From positions 70,822,099-70,886,098 of the forward strand of contig JBOZIK010000001.1 in the NCBI GenBank assembly GCA_051453625.1: a DNA stretch of 64,000 nt, given 5' to 3'. This document shows, piece by piece, positions 12,610 to 25,759 of this stretch. The notes beneath the pieces were generated by a model. That model did not search any database. It saw only the letters and a program-made list of their open reading frames with translations, and was not told the DNA's origin. Both the position numbers and the translations under genes were made by a program. Within the stretch, counting starts at the first letter, position 1; every line of letters starts with the position of its first letter. This DNA comes from Welwitschia mirabilis (taxonomy: Eukaryota; Gnetophyta; Gnetopsida; Welwitschiales).

Positions 12610-13510
12610 TAAGTAAAACAAGTAATAGGATATTCTACCCCTAGTGCAAACCTTACCCTAAGAGAATTATTAGCCAATAAGCAAAGAGAAATCCTAATAC
12701 CTTTTAACCTACTCCCAAGAGATGATATCGAACTTAAAAATTTACATGCCTACCCAAATTTTAGTGGAGAAAATGATGAGGACCTTTTTTAACACATTAG
12801 AGACATTGAACAATTTATTTTTACCTTAGGAAATGGAAAGAAAAAATAATAGATAGAACATATATGATAATTTTTTCCATGACATTAAAGGGGAGGGCAA
12901 AACTTTGGCTAAAGACTATACCCCACAAAAGCTTAAAAACATGGGATCAAGTTAAGGAAACATTTTTAAAAAGATTTATGAGTGAAGAAATCATAAGAAA
13001 AAGAAAAAAAGATATCATAAACTTCCAATCAAAACCAAATGAAGATTATGCCTCTACTTATGAATGCTTCTCTATAGTAGTCCACTCTAATCTAGTGGAT
13101 GCATTTTTAAGAGTAGAACAACTAAACCATTTTTATAGTGTATTTACTCTTCACACAAAACAACTTATAGATTTCCCTTGTGATGGAAACCTCATAAACC
13201 TTACATTAGAAGATGCCAGGACAAAGTTAGAAAAACTTGTGAAGTTTAGGTAAACTTGATCTACACCTAAAGAAAATCAAATGGTAGGCCAACTTATTAA
13301 AGACTTAAAAGAGGTAAAACAACAAAAAGAAGTAAAAGTCAATCCTATAAATTCTATGAAAGATTTTACAACTACCTTGGAGAAGTATGTGGAAATGATT
13401 TTAGATGCCAAAACTATAAACAAAAGAAATGTTGTACAAATTTTTAACTTACATGAAGATAATTATCATATCACTAAAAACTATTATCTTTTTCCACCAT
13501 ACAAATAAAT
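12610..13510 (+). pseudogene. gag pseudogene of element A
   Basis: The N-terminal part (about 12,640-12,800) reads LRELLANK, then ELKNLHAYPNF and HIRDIEQF, matching the gag start of element B (55,855-56,112, minus). The open piece 12,864-13,253 (129 codons) holds the Gag core: LKGRAKLWLKTIP, TWDQVKETFLKRF and DFPCDGNLINLTLEDA, the retrotransposon Gag pattern of Athila-type elements. A further open piece at 13,281-13,508 (75 codons) follows after a stop. Gag would assemble the particle. No CCHC zinc knuckle is readable. Frames are broken by TAG/TAA stops, so the gene is dead. Confidence 0.75.
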
Positions 13511-14018
13511 AATTTGAGAATAAGTTTGTACTTTCAACCAACCATCTTAAAACTTCCATTGAGCACAACGAAGGTTGAATACTTATTTTCAAAATAATTC
13601 TCAATCTCTTAGAAACCAATTTAAAAACATAAAATACCTGTTAAGATCATTTAATTATCAACATCCAAATGATCCAATCATAAATATTATGGATGAAATT
13701 AGAAGATCTCACAAATAAACAAATTTTAAACTTAAAAACTTAATAAGCATCCTTCAACAAACGGTGCTAGCAAACCAAAGACCTCAAGGAACTTTAACAA
13801 CACAAACTTTACCAATACCAAATAAACTAAGAAATGATTATAATATTATAACAAGAAGTGGATAAGAAATAAACCTTCCTCCATGTGAACCTTTCACCTC
13901 CCAAAATAACCTTAGAAATGATAAAGAAGAAGAGAAAGAGAATATTAAAATATTAAAAAATTACAACTTTCCTTGTCTTGGTAAAAAGAAAAATTCTCTC
14001 CAATAAACCACTTCTTGA

Positions 14019-14600
14019 ATGGACAGGCTTAACAACAATTCAACTTTTAATGATCACTTAAAATCATTAATTAAAAATGTAAGCATAAACTTACCTTTTT
14101 GGAAAGTTTTACAAGAAAATCCAAGGTACTTAAAATTATGGAAAGACCTAATAAGNNNNNNNNNNNNNNNNNNNNNNNNNNNNNNNNNNNNNNNNNNNNN
14201 NNNNNNNNNNNNNNNNNNNNNNNNNNNNNNNNNNNNNNNNNNNNNNNNNNNNNNNNNNNNNNNNNNNNNNNNNNNNNNNNNNNNNNNNNNNNNNNNNNNN
14301 NNNNNNNNNNNNNNNNNNNNNNNNNNNNNNNNNNNNNNNNNNNNNNNNNNNNNNNNNNNNNNNNNNNNNNNNNNNNNNNNNNNNNNNNNNNNNNNNNNNN
14401 NNNNNNNNNNNNNNNNNNNNNNNNNNNNNNNNNNNNNNNNNNNNNNNNNNNNNNNNNNNNNNNNNNNNNNNNNNNNNNNNNNNNNNNNNNNNNNNNNNNN
14501 NNNNNNNGTAAGCATAAACTTACCTTTTTGGAAAGTTTTACAAGAAAATCCAAGGTACTTAAAATTATGGAAAGACCTAATAAGAAGAAAACATAAATAA
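14019..14600 (+). pseudogene. Gag-protease linker of element A, interrupted by an assembly gap
   Basis: Reads LKSLIKNVSINLPFWKVL, then ENPRYLKLWKDLI and RRKHK, the conserved linker of Athila-type polyproteins (INIPF...L...P.Y.KF.KD...KKR). A 352-N run (14,156-14,507) is flanked by an exact 77-bp repeat (14,079-14,155 and 14,508-14,584). Reading straight from the first copy into what follows the second gives a continuous linker, so the gap and the second copy are probably artefacts. Confidence 0.65.
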
Positions 14601-14636
14601 ATCATCCCTAGTAAGGTCTTTCTTGCCTAATCCCTC

Positions 14637-15130
14637 ATGAACTTAGTTTTACAAAAATCACCCACATTTAAAGATCCAAAAGAAACTAAGATGACTGTTA
14701 CTATAAGGGGAAATAAAAAGATTAGGAAATCCTTAATTGATATTGGAGTGAGTGTTAATATTGTGCCACTTCACATTTGTAGGAGACTTGGTTTGGAAGA
14801 TAGAATAGAGCCTACTATGATTGTTTTAGAATTAGCAGATACATTAGTTAGGAAATATTTAGGCATCATTAAATATTTGGAAATACAAATAAAGTAGGCC
14901 TACTATCCCATAGATCTGATTATCATAGAAGTAAAGCATAATGAAAGATACCCTTTACTTCTAGGTAGAGCCTTTTATGCAACAACCCATTGCATCATTG
15001 ATACAAGAGTAGGAACAATGAAATGTCATTATGGAAATAGAACATTTATCATTAGAGTCTTTGATGCATCTGAGAAAGGTTTGGGTGATGACAATTTAAA
15101 CATTAAACATAATATAAAACCCACTTTATT
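14637..15130 (+). pseudogene. Aspartic protease of element A
   Basis: The open piece 14,637-14,897 (86 codons) reads KDPKETKMTVTIRG, then SLIDIGVSVNIVPLHICRRLG, then VLELAD. This matches the retropepsin of Athila-type elements (KDPGSF.IP..IG, LCDLGASINLMP, L.LAD). The catalytic Asp of the D-x-G motif is kept (DIG). After a TAG stop the frame continues as VDLIIIEV-like and LLGRAFYATTHCIIDT-like sequence to about 15,130. The same region recurs at 18,490-18,690 at the start of element B', so two elements are joined here. Confidence 0.7.
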
Positions 15131-15149
15131 TTTACATTAATTTATACAC

Positions 15150-18100
15150 ATTAGAGTAAACTAACTTCAAGTTTCTTATGACTTTATAATTTCCCTTTTA
15201 AAATGGCCATCTCATTACTTACAATATTATTAATCATAAAAATGACCCACTTCATGCATATATCTTGCTATCTCCATTATCATAACAATAATTACCAAAG
15301 ATATCTAAGTAGAGAACATCTAAAAAATAAATAAAATATTGGTAGTATTGAATAAAAAATAGAAGTTTATCACTTACTAGAATCTCTCTTTCATTTCTAC
15401 CTTTACACATAATGTATAATTATGGATATCCTTTATCAATCTTAGGCCACATGAAAAAGGTGAAGAGATAGTCTTTATGAAAAACTATTAATAAAATAAG
15501 TTTTAACATGGTTTGTTGGAATGAAATTTTTAAAAAAGGATTAAAAAGAATTTAAGAACTCAAGACTATCTTAAGGATTAACATTAGACCTTCAAAAAAA
15601 TTATTATAATAGTTACATAATTATAACGAGTCTTAGGTTATAATCATAAAGGGAAAATAATTACATGAATTTGTATAATATGTTCATCATTTTTTAGTCA
15701 TATCTTATGTAGAGAAATTTTAACACCATTTAATGTAGATATTAAGACATAAATGAGTTCATAATCTAACTCTACTATTAATTATCATGAGAAAATTTAG
15801 CTACTTAAGAATTGAAATATTATATTATTGACTTCAAAAATTTGAATCTTGATTTATAAGCTATTAATAGATAATCTTTTAATAAAGTCAGTTTGAGAAG
15901 ATAGGGCATACAAATTCTATTACCATGTCATTTTATGGAAGCAATGAGATCATGATTGGCTCTAATAGCATACAAGATAAATTTGTAAATTTTGTAAAAC
16001 AAATACATTTAAAACATGGTCTTATCAAGTTATAGATTTAGCATTATTATAAGATAGGTTAAAGGAGAATTAGAGTCTTATATTACTTTTATTTCACTAA
16101 AAAATTTGAAAGGCTTAGATCTCAAGGCTTCTTAAGATAAAAAAGGATTTACAAGCTTTTATGTAAAAGTCATTCCTTAATAGTTAGAAACTTATAGTTA
16201 TACTTCAAGCAAAATAACTCTTCTTAGAATAGATATTCCTTGTAATGATTTCCTATTTCATCTTTCATCTTTAATGGGGTAAAGAGTCATAAAGTTCATT
16301 AGTTAAATATGATTCTTAGGGTTTCAAGAAATCCATTAAGAATTATGACCTAGCTTTATTACAAATATTACTTTTTCCATGATTTTTAGATAATGGACAA
16401 AGCATTAGTGGTGCTATCTGGTGTTATCTCATTATTTCATAGCCTTAGCCTTACACATACATAAAGGAGAATAGCTCCTATCCATGATTCAATGTTCATC
16501 AAATTATATTTTCTCAACCTATGAATGATAAGAAAAAAAATTAAAGGATTTTCCCCCCTTAAATTATCATTTTTATTAAACATTTTAATAAGAATTATCC
16601 ATTCTAGATGGAGATGTTTCTCATTATTAGAATTACTAGGTAGAGGTATTTTGCATTATTAAACATTACGTAAGAGTTATTATTATTAAAATTGATAAAT
16701 ATTTTCTCACACTTATGGATAAATAATATGATATTTTTAGTATAATCTTTAATGCAATATGAATGATCTATTTAACATATGAATATTTTATCATCTCTCT
16801 CGAATGATTTCTTAGAATACAAAGTTAATATACAATAAAACAAAGGACTTTAGTCTCTTAATAAACTAGATTTGAATTTGATATTCCAAAAAGCTTTATA
16901 TAGATTAAATCAATATTAAGAACATAGTTTAAAAAAATTAATAGTTTCTTTTGTATTTTTATTACTTTTACATTTTACTCAAGTAAGCCAAATATAATGT
17001 ATGTGTTAAGAAATTTTGAGGTCTTCTTTATGTTTACACATATTTATATTATTTGATATTATTTTAATCTTCAATAGTAAGATGAGTTATAGATAGGGTT
17101 ATTTTTTAAACATTGATTTTAATAATTCTAATAATGATATGTTTCTCTCCCAAGAAAAGTATGTAATATATTTATTAATTCAAAATTTAGCATAAGTTAT
17201 TATAGATCTTTGAGTTCACTTATAGATCTAGGTATTAATTTAATAGTAGATAGATAACACTATGTGCCTAACACAAGCATAGAATATGTTTTTGTTTTTT
17301 TGGTTATTAAATATGTCCTATGTGGTTCTTTATCCACAGTTAATTTTAAAATCAACAAATGGCAATCATTGCACTTAATAAGCAGTGAGATGCTATGTAT
17401 CCTTACACACCTATGCATGCATCACTATAGCCTAAAGGATCAACAAGTTTCAAAAATCTTGTTACAACACTTTTAGTAGTATCTTATATATAAATGATTA
17501 AAAATTTATGTTTTTTGAGAAATTTATTATCATAAACACTATCATAATAACAAAACTAATCAAATATTCTAATGAAGACAAAACATACTATTTTAGATAA
17601 GGATATTTAAAGAAACATAAGTAAGGTAGGAAAATCATATAAAAACAACTTCAAGAGCTATATATAAGTAATTGAATTTAGATAAATAAATATCCATGTA
17701 ATTGAATTCACAAAATCAATGGAGTAAGAGAAGGATGAAGATATGAAAAGATGACTTATTTAGTAAAAATTTTATGAAGTCCTAAAATTTAATTAATTGA
17801 AACTTATATGAAAAGCTTTAATAATTATTGTGTTGAACATGTAGAATAGATCCTTAAAAAATATGGCTAGAATGGTCTTTTCTTAGTGTATTTTAACATT
17901 CTTTAAGAATTTTATTTACTAGTCTAATGATGACTATTTGACCTTGCAATTGAAATTTTTAAAACTCTATTTAAATATTACTCATCATAATACATAATCT
18001 CTTTATTTATTTAATACTTAATTTTTTCTCTTTAAATATCAGTCCATAGAAAATATGAATCTTTATACTATGTCCATTTCTAAGGTTCTATTTTAATAGC

Positions 18101-18480
18101 AAAATAGAATTCTATAACTTCGTGGTTAATTTTACAAAATGTCTTTCAACCCAAAAACATATGTATATATATAAAGTCATAAGTTAAAAATAAGAAAAAC
18201 TTAAATCTTGAATGGATAGGCCATAAATAGGGTATTGCTACTCCAATTAAGATTAAAAAACTAATTAATTTTTTGATGCATTATTAAAATTAAAAGATAA
18301 CTAAAGTTTTCCATAAAGAAAAGAAGAATCTTTTACCAATAGAATGGGATAACGTTCATATATTCCATTTTTGCTTTGCATCATTCATAACTCTTTCTCC
18401 ATGTATGTATGCATGTGGGTTTTTACTAGCTTTGATGTTTTTCAAAATTTAGAAAAAGCCGAAGGGTTTTAATGGAAAAC
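15150..18480. other. AT-rich segment between elements A and B', unassigned
   Basis: No coding motif, LTR pair or RNA gene recognised. The longest open frame (17,264-17,476, 70 codons) shows no domain. It starts where homology of A to its relatives ends and stops where B' homology begins, so it is either decayed insertions or the junction of two truncated elements. Confidence 0.4.
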
Positions 18481-19080
18481 TATCACTTTTTGTATAATAG
18501 CCCATTGTATTACTGATATTAAAACTAGAATAATGGAATATCACTTAGGAAATAAGAGGTTTGCCATTAAACTTTTTAATGCTACTGAAAAGGATTTAAG
18601 AGATGAGTTGAATATTAAAGGAAAAATTAAACCAACTCTATTTTTACAACATCATTCACTTGAAGAAAGCTGACTAATGCTTTATAAGCCTACTTGTTTA
18701 ATGATCCACTTAAAGTAAAAAACTTTAAAGATTTTAATGATGATGAACTTAACTATGAGTATCTAGATACTGACTAATTTGATCAAGAGAGTATAGAAAC
18801 TAAAATTGTAAACTATGTAAAAGTTTAAAATCTAAATAAAATTAATATTCTTATTTTAAGGGAGGTTGTCCACCCCTGTTATCTAGATGATATTCTAAAA
18901 TAATAGTCAGCTTTAAAAAAAATTCAATATAAAATTCAAATATGAATTCAAATCTTATACCCTTACTTAGTGGATAAAAATATATGTTTTTGTGTAGCGA
19001 CTAGAACAAACCTTTAATAATCAGCTAGAATCTTTCCCTTTAACAATAGTTAATTTTAGTCTCACTTTTTAAATCTAAGG
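18480..19080 (+). pseudogene. Protease end and linker of element B' (5' truncated)
   Basis: Starts inside the protease at a block homologous to 14,960-15,130 of element A (YC.IAHCITDI-like and NKRFAIKLFNATEKDL). It runs through a linker reading EESWLMLYKPT-like and NDPLKVKNFKDF. The minus-strand counterpart in element B is at about 53,480-54,000 and agrees base by base over most of the length. Everything upstream (5' LTR, gag) is missing, so B' is a 5'-truncated copy. Stops are frequent. Confidence 0.6.
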
Positions 19081-19690
19081 TTAATGCATTTTCTTGGTCC
19101 TACAAAGATTTAACAGCCATTCCTATCTCCAATATTCAACATAAAATATACCTTAAATATAATGTAAAACTTATCAAGAAACCCCAATGTAAACTAAATC
19201 TAGCTCTTAAACAAGTTGTAAAGAAAGAAATCATTAAATTAATGGATGTTAAAATTATTTATACTATAGCTGATAGTAAGTGGATTATCCCTTTAATGGT
19301 AGTGCCTAATAAAGATTGGATGTGAAGAATGTGTATTAAGTTTAGAAGGACATGTCTTTTATTACTTTCTTTATGAGTATAGTGGTGATAATTAGGTTTG
19401 TATTACAAGTAAGAATTAGGCTGAAATACTTTTACTTCATCTTTTAGAACTTTTCTTTTAGATGCATGCCTTTTAGAACTTTTTCTTTTAGACGCATATC
19501 CCTTAAAATATGTAACTCTCTTTGTAATTTTTAATGTACAATGATGGGTATCTTTTCTTATATGTTAGAGGATTCAATTAAAATTTTTACGAATGACTTA
19601 TCAATCTATGATGAAAAATTTGAATAAATCTTAAAAAGGTTAGAAAAGTCCTTAATAGATGCATTACTAATGATCTATATTTAAGTTGGG
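19080..19690 (+). pseudogene. Reverse transcriptase of element B' (Athila lineage)
   Basis: Reads FSWSYKDLTAIPISNIQH, then CKLNLALKQVVKKEIIKL, then YTIADSKWIIPLMVVPN and RMCIKFRR. This is the start of the Athila-type RT (KPVVQ.QRRLNP.M..VVKKE...LLDAGIIYPI.DS.WVSPVQVVPKK...RVCIDYRKLN). The polymerase YxDD box cannot be read because of deletions and shifts around 19,400-19,600. In life it would copy element RNA into DNA inside the particle. Dead by many stops. Confidence 0.75.
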
Positions 19691-20423
19691 AGAAAAGTTT
19701 TTATTAGTTAATAGTAGAATTGCCCTATGTCATTACATTTCTAATCAAGGAATACAAATAAATCTTAAAAATGTTAGTATCATTAAAAACCTACCTCCTC
19801 CAATAAATGTAAAACAAATTAGCATCTTTCCTTGGTTATTATGGTTTTTGTCATTGTTTTACATAGGATTATGCTAAAATTTTTAATTCCTTTACTGATT
19901 ACTTTAAAAAATATAAATTTAATTAGAATAAATCCTTTTAGCTTTCTAGTAGTACACTTAAAGATAAAATCTCTTTCACACCTATTATAATAGAACCTAA
20001 TTGGAATAAATATTTTAAGTTAATGTGTGATGCTAATAATATTGCCGTGGATGGAATTATTGGATAAAAATATGAAAATGATTTTAAATTTATATCTTAT
20101 TCATAGTAACACGTTGTTTAAAGCTCAAATAAATTACATGAATACTGAAAAAGGAATGTAGCAATAATCTTTTGCCTTAACATCCTTAGATATTATTTTT
20201 AGGCTTTTATACGAATGTTTATATCAATCATGTAGCTATTATGTACCTTATGAATAGGAAATATTCTAGTGCTATATTCATTAGATGGATCCTCCTTATT
20301 CAAGAATTTAATTTAACCATCATTGATAAAGTAAGAAAGAATAATTATGTATCATATCATTTATCACATCTTTCTTCTTCTCTGCATGATCTTATGATTA
20401 ATGATACATTATTTAATGAATAA
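19686..20423 (+). pseudogene. RT connection and RNase H of element B'
   Basis: The 63-codon piece 19,686-19,877 reads CHYISNQGIQINLKNVSII, then NLPPPINVKQI, equivalent to GHKIS..GIEVDKAKI..I..LPPP.NVK.IRSFLG. At 19,980-20,110 follows IIIEPNW, then FKLMCDANNIAV, the entry of RNase H (APDW..PFELMCDASD.AVGAVLGQ). The piece 20,241-20,423 reads RWILLIQEFNLTI and YHLSHL, the end of RNase H (RWILLLQEFDLEI..., VADHLSRL). The enzyme removes RNA from the hybrid. Multiple stops and frameshifts. Confidence 0.75.
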
Positions 20424-20479
20424 CTCTTTGTCGTATCTTCGACGTATCCTTATCCTTGATATACTAATATAATTAATTA

Positions 20480-21790
20480 TCTTGTTATCATGAAAATACC
20501 ACAACATTAAAAGTACAATTAAATAAAATTTATTCTCCATAGAAAAGATGATTATGAATGGATAGAGCCACATCTTTATCATAGGTGCAAATAATAAGTC
20601 ATGAGAAAATGTATGCCCAAAAGGGAAAAATTAGATATCCTTCATCTTTGCTATGGTGATGTTTGTGAAGTTTATTTTAGTGGGCATAAAATAGCTCTAA
20701 AGTCTTTTACTCTTATTTTTATTAGCCTAGACTTTTATAGGATTCTTTTGATTTTACTAAAAGGTGTAATGCTTGTCAACATTATGGTAGTCTTATTTGT
20801 TCTCAAGAGATGTTTCTTAAACATATTCTTAAATGTGAATCTTTTTATCATTATTAAATTGATTTTATAGGCCCTATTAAACAACTTTCTAATGATAATA
20901 ACTATATCTTAATTGTTGTTGATTATGTTATTAAATGGGTTAAAGCTATTCCTACTTCTATGAATGATGTCCTAACTATTTGTTCTTTTCTTAGAACTTA
21001 TATTTTTCAATTTTTTAGTTTTCCTTAAAATTATCATTAGTGATCAAGGAACTGATTTTATTAACCAACGTTTTAGGAAACTTCTTTTTTCCACTGAAAT
21101 TAAACATAGAGTAGCTTATGCTTATCATTCAGAAACTAATGATTAAGTTAAAAATGCAAATAGAGAAATAAAAAAAGTACTACAAAAAATTATCTTTGTT
21201 AATAAGAAGTCTTGGGCTTCTAAGCTTAACTATGTTCTTTTGGCTTACTATACTACTTAGTATAATTCTCTTTGTTTATTGTATTAAAACTTATTTACAG
21301 AAAATTTTGTGTTTTAACTATTGATGTATGTTATAGCTCTTATTGTTCTTCTCATCAACTTAATCTTATAGATCTTTATGAAAATATTAAACACATATTA
21401 GTCCAACTTGATCACTTAGATTAAAAAACATACTTGTACTATACATCATCAACTAATTCATAAATCCTATAATAAGTTCAAACATGATAGAAAGTTATTT
21501 CATAAAAAGTTTTAACATGGTTAACTTATTTTTATACAATAATAAAGTACATGTTTTACATAACAAGTTGACCTCTAAATGGTTAGATATTTATCTTATA
21601 GAGAAAGTACATTCTAATAGATTTGTTAAGATTTCTGACTTAGAAACTAAGAATATTCAGAAAGTGAATGGACAAAGGTTGAAAACATTTGAAAAACCTT
21701 TCAATGTAATCTTAGACATGATAGAAGTGATTGTTTTAGAGCTTTTCCTCAATGAAAAGGACTTACACCCTATCATTGTCTAAATTGTCT
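20480..21790 (+). pseudogene. Integrase of element B'
   Basis: Three blocks are visible. First, the HHCC zinc region near 20,600-20,820 (KREKLDILHLCY, YFSGHKIALK). Second, the catalytic core at 20,865-21,200: IDFIGPIKQLSNDNNYI, VVDYVIKWVKAI, ISDQGTDFI, then NANREIKKVL. The Asp residues of IDFIGP and ISDQG, and the Glu of NREIKK, are recognisable. Third, the C-terminal domain on an open 99-codon piece (21,484-21,783), reading LFLYNNKVHVLHNKL, then KVNGQRLK, as in Athila-type integrases. It would insert the element cDNA into chromosomes. Broken by stops; the counterpart region is deleted from element B. Confidence 0.8.
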
Positions 21791-23905
21791 CTTAGATTAT
21801 TCCTTTGGTGCATGTTATGATGTTACTTGATCATCTTTAAATCTTGACTTATGTGTTTTCTTTATAAAGTTTCCATAACTAGTATTTGTACTTGGGCATT
21901 TTTATTTTGATAAGATTGGATTCATTTAATATTAAGACATTCACATTTCTATGAACTCTATTTTAAAGGAATATGTATTGGTTCTTATTCTTTTTCTTAA
22001 TGGTGTGAGATATTTGATTATTTAGGTATGTTCTTTTCTATCTTTTATCTTACTTATTCACCTTCATCTTTTTGAGTATGTGATCATGTGGCAATTAGTT
22101 GTGTTAAAAAAAAAAAGAAAAAGAACAAGAAGAAATAATGATCATGATCTATTGTATATATGCTAAAATACAAAATCATCATGATGTCCTACTACACTGG
22201 GGTGAATGTTTCTAGAAGGAATCTTTGACAATGTTAGTAACTGTGGAAACCTCATTGGGAAGTTAGTTGGTCATGCATCATAAGTCCTTACTTCTTTGAC
22301 TGTGATTGCACTTCCTTCATCATGGAAAGCGTAATACAGCTTTAAGGTTCTAGAATCAATGGAGTTTGTGATATCATCAGAGGTATTTCTTATTTCTTAG
22401 ATTCTTAGTAGTCCACATGATCATTTTACCTTTGAGGATTCAGATGTTTTTGAGGTGTGAGTTTGTGATTTCATTTTTAAGTAGCTTTTGATCTTAGTAT
22501 TCATTGTTCTAATCATTTGATCTTTGGTAGTATCATAATCACTACCTTATTGAGTGGAATTTTATAGATTTGATATGTTTTGTAATACATTTTTACTTAT
22601 GTAGCTTTATGATGTCTTCCAAGGGAGTTTGTTAGGTTAGAATTTAGGGTAGGTAAGCTATCTTCTTTACGTTCCTTGTATTTCTTTTCATTTTATTTTC
22701 TTTATTTATTTAGTTTATTATTTCCAAGTCATTTCCCTACTTTTTTTAATATCTAAAACCTTATCATTTAATAGTTTTATTATTATCTTTCATGTTATAA
22801 AAAATTGACTTTATTTTAGCATTTTAATTAGATAATTATATCTTAATATTCATAATTTTTATGAGTTTCCTTTGATTATTTTGGAGTTCTACATATTTTT
22901 AGGATTTTTTATTATTTTATACACATTTGTTTAATTTTATTTGATATATTTCATCCTAGTTAGTGCATTTTTTATTACTCAGCCTTTAATTCTTTTGTAT
23001 TTTCCTCTTGATATTCATTCATTGCGACTCTTTATCATTCTCAATTTTTAAAATATTTTGATACCTTCACGAAGAGATTTGAGCCTAACTTTTTGACTGA
23101 CATCTCAACTTTTTTGAAAATGTTTAAAGATCCATCATCCATATGGTCATCCAAATAATACTAAAGGACAACATTAGGATTTTTTTTGACAAACATCCTA
23201 GGGTTATCATCCAGATAATGCGATTGCATGATACTATGATAAAACCATGGATTAACTTCTTTTTTCTTTTTTTTTTTTCATTTTATGTTATTTTTTATCA
23301 TTATCTTAAGAGAAAATAGTATTCCTACACGTTGCTAGGTGCTAGAACTTGTCTCAGTTAAATTCTTGCACTAGATTTCTAGATTTTAGTAGATTCTAAA
23401 AAATGAAGTATGTTTCTCTCTCCCTCATTTTTTATAATTTTTTCTTTCGTTTTTTAGCCTTTTAACATATAGTATCCATTTATGTTGTTTATTTTTTCAA
23501 TATTTTCAATTAGAAACTTATGGATCTTGTTTTCACTATGTATTTTACAAGTTATGATGAATTTTGTGGTTTATGATGCAGAATTAGGTTTTCAACTTTA
23601 AACTTCATTTTCTCGTAAATCATAGTTTGAAATATACTTATCCTTTGAGGAAAATTAATTTTTACGATACACTCTATGTTTCTAGTAAATTAGAGTTTTT
23701 GTTTAAGAACTTTTATTTTTTACCTTATGTAGGGCCCACCTAATTTATAATTTTTAACTTTTTCAAACATTTTAAATTTTTCATCACACAACTAAATAAT
23801 ATAGGATGTATTAAACACTTTTGGATGGGGAAGAACATATTTTCATAATTTTTACACATTTTATACCAGTTTATGAGGTCATTTCAAGCATTCACGTGAT
23901 GTATT
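21790..23905. other. Non-coding spacer after integrase of B'
   Basis: Follows the pol end. No reading frame with a recognised motif. It contains an A-rich tract near 22,107-22,130 and two copies of the 7-12-7 module (23,146-23,172 with 13 instead of 12 central bases; 23,206-23,231). Athila-type elements usually have a spacer here before a third ORF. Confidence 0.4.
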
Positions 23906-23949
23906 TTAGCTATATTCACCTAATCTTGCATAACATATTGCATTTTTAT

Positions 23950-24714
23950 GACTGAGTAGATCATGCACATGTAGAGCTAGATAAGCTAAGGCTAAGGCTA
24001 TTAAGTAGGAGGTGGGTCTATTAGAATCATCGAAGGTTGAGTATGCAAAGCTGATATAGTCTCCACCTTGACATGTTAGATATTTTACCATTCAATCAGC
24101 TACTATCCATATAAAGAGATACTTTGGGGACTTTGTGAGCTAGTTAGATTTAGAGGTAGATCAGATGATCACAGATTTATAGCTTTAATGGATCTTAGAT
24201 GCACAAAGAGTATACTATGTATCTAAGACCAAGGAGTTTTATGACATGATGCATATAAAGTATCATCTCGATGCTCATGGTTATCTTGTGGATATAATCA
24301 TAGCTATAATTTTGTGTTATAAGAATCATCCTTCCAAATCACATTACAATAATCACTAATCTTATTAGTATTGGGAGCATTCATATATGTTTAGCTAGTG
24401 GAACAGAGGAGCAACATATGTATGGCATAGTACTAGACATCACAACTGATTTAGCTATGGATAAGTGAGGCATTTTAGTTACACAGTTGAATCCTTTCTA
24501 CTAAATTTTATATAGAGGACTGATTCATAACATCATTCCATCCTTCCATGATAGTTATGCTATATGTTTCATCTACAAATTTTAATAGTGTTTAGACAGG
24601 ATGAGCAAATAAATGTATCCACATTTATCTAGAGGAGACTTAGGTCTATGATTGAGGCATGTCAGCTTTAAACTCTAGGATATTCATGTCTTCTCTTAGT
24701 CATGTTTAGATGCT
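23950..24714 (+). pseudogene. Third ORF of element B', first part
   Basis: Function not recognised. The sequence is conserved in element B (minus, about 51,860-52,365). One frame reads WILDAQRVYYVSKTKEFYDM, then HIKYHLDAHGYLVDII; after a shift another reads GILVTQLNPFY, LIHNIIPSFHDSYAICFIY and HLSRGDLGL. Both elements keep the same blocks, so it was a real protein-coding region behind integrase. Athila elements carry an env-like ORF at this place, but I see no clear signal peptide or membrane segment that would prove it. Interrupted by a solo LTR at 24,715. Confidence 0.45.
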
Positions 24715-25759
24715 TGTTGCATTATTAATTTAGGGTTATTTAATGGGGTTTTATGAGTTATTTTGTAGGACTTTTATATAGGTTTAGATGCAATTCTAAG
24801 GATTTTAAGATATAAGAGGAAATCTCAGAAAAGTGGAATTCTTATCTAAATTTGATGTATTATAGGTACTTTCTGATGCATAAGCTTTGAAAAAGGATTA
24901 GTGAAAAAATGATAAATTCTCTTCAAGAAAATGATAAAATAAGATTATCATCTCCTCCGTCATTTCCATGATAGGCAGGATAACCACTATGATATAGACT
25001 ACTAGGTTATCATTTTGAGAATATTTTATAATGTATTGTTATCCCTCTTATCATCTAGATGATAGCCTAAATGACAGTGACATGTAATCAACTCTGATAG
25101 TGACCCATAACCATTTCATCCATTCTGAGTTGTAAATGAGTACACCTTTCTACACCTACCATTTGTCCTTTTCTACTATACTTTTTTATAAATAAGTCCT
25201 CCTTTGACTCTTGTTCTTATCTTCATTGCAGTGGACATTCTAGTGATAGAAGATCGAAGGGTGGAAGATCCATCTTCAGTGTTATAGAAAGAGATGCACT
25301 TGGTATATGGTTGTGTATCATCCATTGAGACCTAGTTGTTTTATAATCAAGATGCTTGTTACTCTTTCTTAATATAAACTTTATTTGTTTTTATATTTTC
25401 ATGTTATATTTTTTGATTACCCTTATGGTTTATGATTTCCCTTGATCTGATGACAATTTCTTGGATAACATAGATCATCAAGGGTAGCTTTTATTAAGTT
25501 TGAAAGAAATTAAAATTAGTTTAGATTGCATATTTCATTTTGCATTGTACTTTACTTTTTACATTTATTATTTATTTCTAGTTTCTAGTATTCATTTGTA
25601 AAGCAATCTCAGTCTCATTTCATAGACTTTAATGAGATATGACATTTTGGATCTACTCCCACTCATACTAGTGTGTTGTATTGTGTAAGATATCTATTTT
25701 GGTTATAAATGACAGAATCTTTTTGAATGGAAAAACTTGCACAAATACACACTGCAATA
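24715..25759 (+). repeat. Solo A-type LTR inserted in B' (5-bp target duplication ATGCT)
   Basis: Starts TGTTGC and ends AATA (CA decayed to TA). It is flanked by ATGCT at 24,710-24,714 and 25,760-25,764. The uninterrupted counterpart in element B (around 51,830-51,850) aligns across the site when the LTR and one ATGCT are removed. It matches the A 5' LTR at 10,799-12,271, with a pair of 7-12-7 modules at 24,959 and 25,050. No internal region remains, so it is a solo LTR made by recombination between the two LTRs. Confidence 0.85.

Noticed and set aside
23906-24091. 61-codon minus-strand frame
   Set aside because: Antisense to the third ORF of B', whose plus-strand blocks are conserved in element B.
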